The notes under the pieces: generated by a model | The model's database searches: none | What the model saw: only the letters and a program-made list of their open reading frames with translations | What the model was told of the DNA's origin: nothing | Translations under genes and position numbers: made by a program | Shown: positions 29,814 through 36,783 of the stretch, piece after piece | Numbering within the stretch: the first letter of the stretch is position 1 | Layout of the letters: the number at the start of each line of letters is the position of its first letter | Source of the DNA: Rhodobacter flavimaris | GTDB taxonomy: Bacteria; Pseudomonadota; Alphaproteobacteria; Rhodobacterales; Rhodobacteraceae | Length of the DNA: 64,000 nucleotides | Direction: 5' to 3' | NCBI RefSeq assembly: GCF_021378075.1 | Contig: NZ_JAJUOS010000001.1 | Coordinates: forward strand, 186,001-250,000

Positions 29814-30371
29814 ATGAAGACAATTGATTATGGCCTTGAGTTGAAGTTCTCACAGGCGGGTGAAACGGTGCAGGTAACCGATGGCACGGTGATCGAGGGT
29901 TATGCCTCGCTTTACGGCGTTCCCGATCAGGGCGGCGATGTGGTGCAGCCCGGCGCCTATGCCCGGAGCCTTGAGCGGCTGCGGGCGCGTGGCGGCACGG
30001 TCAAGATGCTTTGGCAGCACGATCCCGCCCAGCCGATCGGCGTGTGGGACGATATCCGCGAGGACGCGCGCGGGCTCTATGTCAAAGGGCGGCTCCTGCT
30101 GGATGTGGAGCGCGCGCGCGAGGCGGCGGCACTGATCGGCGCGGGGGCGATTGACGGGCTGTCGATCGGTTATCGCACGGTCAGCGCCCAGAAGGACGCA
30201 AAGGGCCAGCGGCTTCTTGCGGAACTGGAGCTTTGGGAGGTCTCGCTGGTGACCTTCCCGATGCTTCGCGAAGCGCGGGTTACGGCGAAGGGCGACAGCC
30301 CCGACCCCGAGACCTGGCGCGAGATGGTCGAGGCGCTGAACGGCGCCGCGGCGGAACTGGCCCGGCGATAA
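29814..30371 (+). CDS. GTA prohead protease (g4)
   Basis: HK97-family (U35) prohead protease of 185 residues that trims the capsid N-terminus during maturation. The pattern includes GYASLYGVPDQGGDVVQPGAY, the catalytic His in MLWQHDP, the catalytic Ser in GLSIGYR and ELWEVSLVTFPM. ATG 29814 is preferred over ATG 29808 because the ribosome site AGGGAA is only two bases from the latter. It stands directly before the capsid gene, as in HK97-like phages. Confidence 0.92.
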   Translation: MKTIDYGLELKFSQAGETVQVTDGTVIEGYASLYGVPDQGGDVVQPGAYARSLERLRARGGTVKMLWQHDPAQPIGVWDDIREDARGLYVKGRLLLDVERAREAAALIGAGAIDGLSIGYRTVSAQKDAKGQRLLAELELWEVSLVTFPMLREARVTAKGDSPDPETWREMVEALNGAAAELARR

Positions 30372-30403
30372 GCCCGGCTCATACCCATGGAGATCGAGTG
30401 ACG

Positions 30404-31600
30404 ATGAAGACCGAGTGCAAGGCTCGGGCCGGGACGGGTCTGTCCGACGGCCCCGCCCCGGCGATCGAGGTAAAGACCGCGCTGGCCGGTTTCCTGAAAG
30501 AGATCAAAGGCTTTCAGGATGAAGTGAAGACGAAGATGCAACAACAGGATGAGCGTTTGACCATGCTGCAGACCAAGACTTTCGCCGGGCGTCCCGCCCT
30601 TTCCGTCGCCGCCACCGAAGAGGCGCCGCACCAGAAGGCGTTCGCGGCCTATCTGCGCTCGGGTGACGACGATGCGCTGCGTGGCCTTGTGATGGAAGGC
30701 AAGGCGCTGAACACCTCGGTTTCGGCCGAGGGCGGTTACCTTGTGGACCCGCAGACCTCCGAGACGATCCGCGGCGTGCTGAAGGCCACCGCCTCGATCC
30801 GCCAGATCGCAAATGTGGTCAATGTCGAGGCGACCTCTTTCGACGTGCTGGTCGATCACACCGAGATGGGTTCGGGTTGGGCCACCGAGACCGCGACCCT
30901 GTCCGAGACGGGCACGCCGCAGATCGACCGTATCTCGATCCCGCTGCATGAGCTGTCGGCGATGCCGAAGGCCTCGCAGCGGCTGCTCGATGACAGCGCC
31001 TTCGATATCGAAAGCTGGCTGGCGGGGCGCATCGCGGACAAGTTCGCCCGCGCCGAGGCGGCGGCTTTCGTCAATGGCAACGGCGTGGACAAGCCGACCG
31101 GCTTCCTCAGCCATGCCTCGGTCGCGAACGACGCCTGGGCTTGGGGCTCGCTTGGCTATGTGGCGACCGGCGCCGATGGCGATTTCGCGGCGCTGAATGC
31201 CTCGGACGCAATCGTGGATCTGGTCTATGCGCTGGACGCCGAATACCGCGCCAATGCGACCTTCGTGATGAACTCGAAGACCGCCGGTGCGGTGCGCAAG
31301 ATGAAGGATGCCGATGGTCGCTTCCTGTGGTCGGACGGTCTGCAGGCGGGTGAGCCCGCGCGCCTCATGGGCTATCCGGTGCTGATCGCCGAGGATATGC
31401 CGGACATCGCCTCGGGCGCCCATGCGATTGCCTTCGGCGACTTCAAGAACGGCTACACCATCGCTGAACGCCCCGATCTGCGGGTTCTGCGCGACCCCTT
31501 CTCGGCCAAGCCGCATGTGCTGTTCTACGCCTCGAAGCGCGTCGGCGGCGATGTGAGCGACTTCGCGGCGATCAAGCTGCTGAAATTCGCCGCCTCGTAA
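30404..31600 (+). CDS. GTA major capsid protein (g5)
   Basis: HK97-fold shell protein of 398 residues. An N-terminal scaffold-like segment (about 1-100, charged and partly coiled coil, GFLKEIKGFQDEVKTKMQQQD) precedes the mature domain starting near ALNTSVSAEGGYLVDP, and would be removed by the g4 protease. ATSFDVLVDHTEMGSGWATE and FVNGNGVDKPTGFL are typical. The start is chosen behind GGAGATCGAGTGACG. It is followed by a 183-base structured gap before g6. Confidence 0.95.
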   Translation: MKTECKARAGTGLSDGPAPAIEVKTALAGFLKEIKGFQDEVKTKMQQQDERLTMLQTKTFAGRPALSVAATEEAPHQKAFAAYLRSGDDDALRGLVMEGKALNTSVSAEGGYLVDPQTSETIRGVLKATASIRQIANVVNVEATSFDVLVDHTEMGSGWATETATLSETGTPQIDRISIPLHELSAMPKASQRLLDDSAFDIESWLAGRIADKFARAEAAAFVNGNGVDKPTGFLSHASVANDAWAWGSLGYVATGADGDFAALNASDAIVDLVYALDAEYRANATFVMNSKTAGAVRKMKDADGRFLWSDGLQAGEPARLMGYPVLIAEDMPDIASGAHAIAFGDFKNGYTIAERPDLRVLRDPFSAKPHVLFYASKRVGGDVSDFAAIKLLKFAAS

Positions 31601-31783
31601 GGGGCGCGAAGCGGGGTGTGCGGGTAACCGCGCACCTGTGAGCCGAGAAACCGGCTTCGGGCGGGCGCGGGTTTGACCGTCGTCGCCTAGCTGCTCCCTC
31701 CGTCCGAGCGGCGGCGGGAGGGCCTGCGTCCGATCCCCGTGGCCCTGCGCCGCGGGAACCCATGCGACTTTCGGAGAGTTTTT
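31601..31783 (+). other. Structured spacer after the GTA capsid gene
   Basis: This gap holds several hairpins: GTGTGCGG (31616-31623) with a GTAA loop and CCGCGCAC (31628-31635); AGCCG (31641-31645) with CGGCT (31652-31656); and CCCTC (31696-31700) with GAGGG (31718-31722). None has a T-run. It may stabilise or process capsid mRNA. Confidence 0.55.
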
Positions 31784-32377
31784 ATGATGTTGAAAGAAGT
31801 GACAGCGGTCGCCTCGGCGGCGCTGCCGATGGCTGCGTTTCGCGACCATCTGCAACTGGGGAGCGGGTTTTCCGATCTCGGGGCGGAGGATGCGGCGCTG
31901 GAGGCCTATCTGCGCGCTGCCATTGCGGCGATCGAAGGGCGTATCGCAAAGGCGCTGCTGACGCGCGACTTCGTGCTGACGCTTTCGGACTGGCGGGATG
32001 GGATGAGCCAGCCGCTGCCGATCGCGCCTGTCGGTGTGCTGCACTCGGTGCAGATGGTCGACACTACGGGGGCCATTGCCGAAGTCTCCGCAGCGTGTCG
32101 CCTGGTCCCCGACATGGGGCGCCCGAGGCTTGAGGCGGTTTCCGGCACCCTGCCGCCGATTCCGCGAGGGGGCCGCGCTGATATCCGCTTTGCGGCGGGG
32201 TTCGGCGCGGCATGGAACGACCTTCCGGCCGATCTGGCGCAGGCAGTCATGTTGCTCGCCGCGCAGTATTTTGAGCGTCGCCACGACGCGGGCGCAGGGC
32301 AGGACGCGATGCCATTCGGCGTCGCTTCCCTGATCGAGCGCTGGCGCACCGTGCGGGTTCTTGGGGGGCGCGCATGA
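31784..32377 (+). CDS. GTA head-tail adaptor (g6)
   Basis: A 197-residue connector protein that sits under the portal. The N-terminal part is helical (AFRDHLQLGSGF and AALEAYLRAAIAAIEGRIAKALLTRDF), typical of gp6-like head-tail connectors, then beta-rich with a final helix (AVMLLAAQYFERR). Two in-frame ATG codons (31784, 31787) follow TCGGAGAG; the first is used. It overlaps g7 by four bases. Confidence 0.88.
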   Translation: MMLKEVTAVASAALPMAAFRDHLQLGSGFSDLGAEDAALEAYLRAAIAAIEGRIAKALLTRDFVLTLSDWRDGMSQPLPIAPVGVLHSVQMVDTTGAIAEVSAACRLVPDMGRPRLEAVSGTLPPIPRGGRADIRFAAGFGAAWNDLPADLAQAVMLLAAQYFERRHDAGAGQDAMPFGVASLIERWRTVRVLGGRA

Positions 32378-32709
32378 CCCCGGTTCTCAATCGAAAACTG
32401 GTTTTGGAAGAGGCGCAGCGCAGCCCGGATGGCGGCGGCGGCCATCGGCTTGACTGGGTGCGCCTTGGCGATCTGTGGGCGCAGGTGACGGCTGGCACGG
32501 GCAATGAGCGCGCCGGAGAGGCGGTTACGCTTGCCTCGGTGCCCTATCGGATCGTGGTGCGGGCGGCCCCGGTGACCAGCCCGCGTCGCCCGCGCCCCGA
32601 TCAGCGGTTTCGCGAAGGCGCGCGGGTGTTCCGCATCCTGTCGGTGGCCGATGCGGACCCGGCGCAACGCTATCTTGTCTGCTTCGCCCGTGAGGAGGTG
32701 GTCGCATGA
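32374..32709 (+). CDS. GTA head closure/stopper protein (g7)
   Basis: A 111-residue protein of the phage head-tail joining (SPP1 gp16-like) type: a short beta barrel with DWVRLGDLWAQVTAG, EAVTLASVPYRIVVR and FREGARVFRILSVADAD. This pattern is widely seen in head-tail adaptor families. It is coupled to g6 and g8 by ATGA overlaps, so connector components are made in step. Confidence 0.88.
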   Translation: MTPVLNRKLVLEEAQRSPDGGGGHRLDWVRLGDLWAQVTAGTGNERAGEAVTLASVPYRIVVRAAPVTSPRRPRPDQRFREGARVFRILSVADADPAQRYLVCFAREEVVA

Positions 32710-33113
32710 GCTACGTGATTTCCGCATTCCTTCAGGCCGCGGTCTATCAGCGCCTGCTAGCCGATCCCGGCGTGTCGGCCCTGGTGGGCGGGGCCGTCTA
32801 TGACGCGGTGCCGCCGGGCGCCGCGCCGATGACCTATGTCACGCTTGGCCCCGAGGATGTGCAGGATGCCTCGGACATGACCGGCTCGGGCGCCACGCAT
32901 GATTTCGTCGTGTCGGTGGTGACCGGTGAGGCCGGTTTCCATGGCGCCAAGGAGATCGCGGCGGCGATCTCGGACGCGCTGAGCGACGCGGCGTTGGAGC
33001 TTGAGCGAGGTGCGCTGGTGGCCTTGTGGTTCGTTCGGGCCAAGGCCCGGCGCGTCGAGAAAGCCGACACGCGGCGCATTGATCTGACCTTCCGCGCGCG
33101 GGTCGAGGGCTGA
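32706..33113 (+). CDS. GTA tail terminator (g8, DUF3168)
   Basis: A 135-residue protein of the DUF3168 tail-completion family, forming the ring at the top of the tail tube. Marks are FLQAAVYQRLLADPGVSALVG near the N-terminus, VTLGPEDVQDAS, and HDFVVSVVTGEAGFHGAKEIAAAI. It overlaps g7 by four bases and is followed by a 69-base gap with hairpins before the tail tube gene. Confidence 0.9.
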   Translation: MSYVISAFLQAAVYQRLLADPGVSALVGGAVYDAVPPGAAPMTYVTLGPEDVQDASDMTGSGATHDFVVSVVTGEAGFHGAKEIAAAISDALSDAALELERGALVALWFVRAKARRVEKADTRRIDLTFRARVEG

Positions 33114-33135
33114 GGCACAAATCCGCCCACGGGCA

Positions 33136-33150
33136 GGCCCCACGCGGGCC
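33136..33150 (+). other. Hairpin between GTA g8 and g9
   Basis: GGCCC (33136-33140), loop CACGC, GGGCC (33146-33150), preceded by a smaller GCCC/GGGC pair. It lies in the third of the three long gaps in the GTA operon, just before the major tail protein gene. Confidence 0.45.
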
Positions 33151-33182
33151 GCAATTTTCACGTCATTTAGGAGACTTCGGCC

Positions 33183-33596
33183 ATGGTGGCGCAGAACGGC
33201 AAGGACCTTCTGATCAAGCTTGACCTCAACGGGGGCGGGCAATTCGAGACCATCGCGGGGCTGCGTGCCACGCGCATCAGCTTCAACGCAGAAACGGTGG
33301 ATGTGACCTCGCTCGAAAGCCAGGGCGGCTGGCGCGAGTTGCTGGGCGGTGCGGGGGTGCGCTCGGCCTCGATCTCGGGCTCGGGCGTGTTCAAGGATGC
33401 GGCGACCGATGAGCGCGCGCGGCAGATCTTTTTCGACGGCGAAGTGCCGGATTTCCAGGTCATCATCCCGGATTTCGGCATCGTGCAGGGACCGTTCATG
33501 ATCACCTCGGTGGAATACGCGGGCGCGCATAACGGCGAGGCCAGCTATGAGCTGAGCATGGCTTCTGCCGGTGTGCTGAGCTTCACGGCGCTCTGA
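33183..33596 (+). CDS. GTA major tail protein (g9)
   Basis: Tail tube protein of 137 residues, TP901-1-like. Family segments are MVAQNGKDLLIKLD, GLRATRISFNAETVDVTSLES, GVRSASISGSGVFKD and PFMITSVEYAGAHNGEASYELSMASAG. TAGGAGACTTCGGCC gives a good ribosome site, in keeping with the many copies needed. The gene follows a hairpin-containing gap and precedes the chaperone pair g10 and g10.1. Confidence 0.92.
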   Translation: MVAQNGKDLLIKLDLNGGGQFETIAGLRATRISFNAETVDVTSLESQGGWRELLGGAGVRSASISGSGVFKDAATDERARQIFFDGEVPDFQVIIPDFGIVQGPFMITSVEYAGAHNGEASYELSMASAGVLSFTAL

Positions 33597-33603
33597 GGTG
33601 GCG

Positions 33604-33924
33604 ATGGCGAACCCTTGGGCAGGAGAGGTCGAGGTCACGCTCGACGGTGCACGGCATGTGGCGAAGCTGACGCTTGGCACATTGGCCGAGTTGGAGGCCG
33701 AACTGGGGGAGGGCAGCCTGCTCGACCTAGTTCGGCGCTTCGAGAGCGGTGCCTTCTCGACGCGCGATGTGCTGGCCCTGCTGGTTGCGGGGCTGCGCGG
33801 CGGTGGCTGGCGCGGCGGTGCCGAGGATCTGCGCGCGGTGGAAATCGCTGGCGGCCCGATCGAGGCCGCCCGCATTGCCGCGCAGCTGCTGGCCCGCGCC
33901 TTCACGGTGCCGGGGAGCGCATGA
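33604..33924 (+). CDS. GTA gp10-like tail assembly protein
   Basis: A 106-residue protein of the GTA-gp10 family, probably a tail assembly chaperone acting on the tape measure. It has LTLGTLAELEAELGEGSLLDLVRRFESGAFSTRDVL-type composition and the ARIAAQLLARAF C-terminus. A GTG at 33598 is a possible earlier start adding two residues; the ribosome site GAGGTG is close to either. It overlaps g10.1 by an ATGA. Confidence 0.87.
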   Translation: MANPWAGEVEVTLDGARHVAKLTLGTLAELEAELGEGSLLDLVRRFESGAFSTRDVLALLVAGLRGGGWRGGAEDLRAVEIAGGPIEAARIAAQLLARAFTVPGSA

Positions 33925-34139
33925 GCGGACTGGATTGGCCCGGCCTGATGCGGGTCGGGATGCGGGGGCTTGGCTTGCGACCCCAGGAGTTCTGGGCACT
34001 GACCCCTGCGGAATTAGCGCTGATGCTGGGGGAAGCCTCGGGGTCGGCGCCACTGACCCGCGCACGTCTTGATGAACTGGTGGCGCGGTGGCCCGACGTG
34101 GCCGCTGCGGGCGAGAGGAAAGGAACAAGCGATGGTTGA
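33921..34139 (+). CDS. GTA phage tail assembly chaperone (g10.1)
   Basis: A 72-residue protein matching the small TAC_6/DUF2376 family by its pattern: GLMRVGMRGLGLRPQEFWALTPAELALML then LTRARLDELVARWPD. In many tailed phages the two chaperones arise by frameshifting. Here the second has its own ATG overlapping the g10 stop and a GGGGAGCGC ribosome site, so re-initiation is more likely. It overlaps g11 by eight bases. Confidence 0.85.
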   Translation: MSGLDWPGLMRVGMRGLGLRPQEFWALTPAELALMLGEASGSAPLTRARLDELVARWPDVAAAGERKGTSDG

Positions 34140-34794
34140 AGTCGAAGGGTTGGACGGGCTGAGCGTGCAGGCCGCCCTGCTGGAGCGCAATCTTGCAGGC
34201 GCCGAGGCGATTGCGGGAGCGTTCAACGCCGAGTTAGGGCGAATGCGCGAGGGGATGCTGTTCACCGGGCGCGAGGTGAACTCGTTGACCAATAGCATTG
34301 GGCGCGGGCTGCGGCGCGCGTTCGACGGGCTGGTTTTCGACCGCATGAAGCTTTCGGATGCGTTGCGCTCGGTCGCGCAGACCATGGCGGACAGCGTCTA
34401 TTCGGTGGCGATGCGACCGGTGCAGAACGCGCTTGGCGGCGCTATCGCGCAGGGGATGAGCAGCATGCTCGGTGGCCTCTTGCCGTTTGCGCAGGGAGGG
34501 GCGTTCAGCCAGGGGAGCGTCATGCCTTTTGCGAAAGGGGGCGTGGTGAGCGCGCCGGTCTCTTTCCCGATGCGTGGCGCGACCGGCCTGATGGGCGAGG
34601 CCGGGCCCGAGGCGATCATGCCGCTGACCCGAGGCGCCGATGGCCGCCTTGGCGTGCAGTCAAGTGAGGGTGGGCGCGCCATTAACGTGGTGATGAACGT
34701 CTCGACCCCAGATGTCGGCAGCTTCGCGCGTAGTCAGGCGCAGATCGCCGCGCAGATCAACCGCGCCCTGGCGCGCGGGCATCGTAACAGCTGA
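34132..34794 (+). CDS. GTA tail tape measure protein (g11)
   Basis: Short tape measure of 220 residues, in keeping with the short tail of GTA particles. The N-terminal half is helical (GLSVQAALLERNLAGAEAI then MKLSDALRSVAQTMADSVYS). A Gly-rich segment with FAQGGAFSQG, FAKGGVVSAP and the typical LMGEAGPEAIMPL motif follows. AGAGGAAAGGAACAAGCG lies before the ATG, which is inside the end of g10.1. Tape length predicts a tail of about 50 nm. Confidence 0.9.
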   Translation: MVEVEGLDGLSVQAALLERNLAGAEAIAGAFNAELGRMREGMLFTGREVNSLTNSIGRGLRRAFDGLVFDRMKLSDALRSVAQTMADSVYSVAMRPVQNALGGAIAQGMSSMLGGLLPFAQGGAFSQGSVMPFAKGGVVSAPVSFPMRGATGLMGEAGPEAIMPLTRGADGRLGVQSSEGGRAINVVMNVSTPDVGSFARSQAQIAAQINRALARGHRNS

Positions 34795-34805
34795 GGAAGA
34801 CGATC

Positions 34806-35441
34806 ATGGCCTTTCACGAAGTCCGGTTTCCGGCAAATCTGAGTTTCGGATCGGTTGGCGGCCCCGAGCGGCGAACCGAGATCGTCACGCTGACCAACGG
34901 CTATGAAGAGCGCAACACGCCCTGGGCGCATTCGCGGCGGCATTACGATGCGGGTGTGGGGCTGCGCTCGCTTGATGATGTCGAGCGGTTGATTGCCTTC
35001 TTCGAGGCACGGCAGGGGCAGATGCACGCGTTTCGCTGGAAGGACTGGGCGGATTTCAAATCCTGCCCGGCCTCACAAAGCCCGGGTTTTGAGGATCAGC
35101 TGATCGGGATCGGCGACGGGCAGACGACCCGTTTTCAACTCTGCAAGACATACGCATCAGGCGGGGCGAGTTATGTTCGTCCGATTGCAAAGCCCGTGCA
35201 GGGCACTGTTCTGGTCGGCTTGCAGGATGATCAGCAATTCGAAACCGTTCACTTCTCGGTCGGCCTTGAGGATGGGTGGATCACTTTCGTGGACGCCCCG
35301 GCCGACGGGGCGCGGATCACGGCGGGGTTCGAATTCGACGTTCCTGTTCGCTTCGATACCGACCGCATTCAGGTTTCGGTACAGTCGTTCCAGGCGGGCG
35401 ACTTGCCGCAGGTTCCCGTGGTGGAGGTGCGCCTTAGATGA
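34806..35441 (+). CDS. GTA distal tail protein (g12, DUF2460)
   Basis: A 211-residue protein of the DUF2460/TIGR02217 family that forms the ring at the tail tip. FHEVRFPANLSFGSVGGPERRTEI, AHSRRHYDAGVGLRSLDDVE and the MHAFRWKDWADFKSC segment are characteristic. It is followed by an ATGA overlap with the hub gene g13. GAGGAAGACGATC supplies the ribosome site. Confidence 0.92.
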   Translation: MAFHEVRFPANLSFGSVGGPERRTEIVTLTNGYEERNTPWAHSRRHYDAGVGLRSLDDVERLIAFFEARQGQMHAFRWKDWADFKSCPASQSPGFEDQLIGIGDGQTTRFQLCKTYASGGASYVRPIAKPVQGTVLVGLQDDQQFETVHFSVGLEDGWITFVDAPADGARITAGFEFDVPVRFDTDRIQVSVQSFQAGDLPQVPVVEVRLR

Positions 35442-36328
35442 GCGACATTAGTAAGTTTAACGATCATCTTGCTACTGGATGCACGACGATTGCCCGTGCT
35501 TGGGCGGTTGAGCGGACCGATGGTTTGGTTCTTGGTTTCACCGATCACGACCGGGCGCTGAACATCGATGGGGTTGCGTTTCAACCCGAAAGCGGGATGA
35601 CGGCGAAGGCTGTCGTGCAAAGCACGGGCCTGTCGGTGGACAACTCCGAAAGCTATGGCGTGCTGAGTTCGGATTCGATCTCGGAAGAGGACATCCTTGC
35701 CGGGCGCTACGACCGCGCGGAGGTGCGCGTCTGGATTGTGAACTGGGCGGAGCCCGCGCAGCGGCAGATGATCTTCCGGGGCCATATCGGCGAGCTCTCG
35801 CGGTCCTCCGGCGGGTTTAGGGCTGAGTTGCGTGGCCTCTCTGAGGCGCTCGGGCAGGAATACGGGCGCATCTACCACCCGCGCTGCTCCGCGGTGTTGG
35901 GGGATCGCTTCTGCCGTTTCGATCTGGGGCGTGAGGGGTATGCGGTGGAACTGGCCGTCGAGGCGGTCGAAGGCGATGCGAAGTTCCAATTCGCGCAACT
36001 GACGGGATATCAGCCGCGCTGGTTCGAAAAGGGGCGGCTTCGCGTTCTGAGCGGGAAAGCCGAAGGGCTGTTCGGTGTGATAAAGAACGACCGGATACTG
36101 GCCAACGGCGCGCGTTCCGTTGAACTCTGGCAACAGATCGGTGCCGTGGTCCAGCCTGGGGACACGGTGCGCCTCGAGGCTGGCTGCGATCGGCGCGCGG
36201 AGACGTGTCGCATGAAGTTCAATAACTTCCTGAACTTTCGCGGCTTCCCGCATATTCCCGGCGAGGATTGGCTCATGAGCTACCCGGTGCGCAGCGGCGC
36301 GAACGATGGCGGCAGCCTATTCAAATGA
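35438..36328 (+). CDS. GTA hub protein (g13, DUF2163)
   Basis: Baseplate hub of 296 residues (DUF2163/TIGR02218). It carries FTDHDRAL near residue 35 and four conserved Cys: Cys150 (HPRC), Cys159 (DRFC), Cys250 (AGC) and Cys257 (ETC), followed by FNNFLNFRGFPHIPGEDW. The spacing of these Cys is the pattern proposed to hold an iron-sulfur cluster, as in lambda gpL. It overlaps both neighbours by four bases. Confidence 0.92.
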   Translation: MSDISKFNDHLATGCTTIARAWAVERTDGLVLGFTDHDRALNIDGVAFQPESGMTAKAVVQSTGLSVDNSESYGVLSSDSISEEDILAGRYDRAEVRVWIVNWAEPAQRQMIFRGHIGELSRSSGGFRAELRGLSEALGQEYGRIYHPRCSAVLGDRFCRFDLGREGYAVELAVEAVEGDAKFQFAQLTGYQPRWFEKGRLRVLSGKAEGLFGVIKNDRILANGARSVELWQQIGAVVQPGDTVRLEAGCDRRAETCRMKFNNFLNFRGFPHIPGEDWLMSYPVRSGANDGGSLFK

Positions 36329-36771
36329 CCGAAGCTCTGGTTGGCGCGAAACGCGGTGCGGCATTGGCGCTAGCCCGTGAATGGATCGGAACGCCCTATC
36401 AGCATCAGGCATCGGTCAAAGGCGCGGGCACGGATTGTCTGGGGCTGCTGCGCGGTATTTGGCGGACGCTCTATGGGTGCGAGCCCGAGGCGATCCCAGC
36501 CTACACGCCTGACTGGTCAGAGCCTGCGCGTGAAGAGCGCATCCTGACCTCGGCGCGTCGTCTCATGATCGAAGGGCGGGGGGCGATCGTCCCTGGGCAG
36601 GTTCTGGTCTTTCGGATGCGCGACGGCGCCGTTGCCAAACATCTTGGCCTGATGAGCGCAGATGGCGAGCGCGCGGCGTTCATCCACGCCTATACCGGGC
36701 ATGGCGTCATCGAGAGCCCATTTTCGACCCCGTGGCGCCGCCGCGTGGTCGCACATTTTGACTTTCCTTGA
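36325..36771 (+). CDS. GTA NlpC/P60 cell wall peptidase (g14)
   Basis: A 148-residue tail-tip peptidase for crossing the recipient cell wall. The NlpC/P60 catalytic Cys is in GTDCLGLLRG, the His in AKHLGLM, and a third polar residue probably in FIHAYTGHG. WIGTPYQHQAS before the Cys is typical of TIGR02219. The ATG overlaps the g13 stop. The protein is small with no signal peptide, as expected for a virion part. Confidence 0.92.
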   Translation: MTEALVGAKRGAALALAREWIGTPYQHQASVKGAGTDCLGLLRGIWRTLYGCEPEAIPAYTPDWSEPAREERILTSARRLMIEGRGAIVPGQVLVFRMRDGAVAKHLGLMSADGERAAFIHAYTGHGVIESPFSTPWRRRVVAHFDFP

Positions 36772-36783
36772 GGAGCCGACGAG

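Noticed and set aside
30170..32284. Open frame of 704 codons antisense to GTA g5 and g6
   Set aside because: It mirrors codons of clear GTA genes, has Arg/His/Gln-rich composition typical of antisense high-GC frames, and no family similarity.
33598..34139. Programmed frameshift between the two tail chaperones
   Set aside because: The second gene has its own ATG and ribosome site overlapping the first stop, and I see no slippery heptamer, so re-initiation is simpler.
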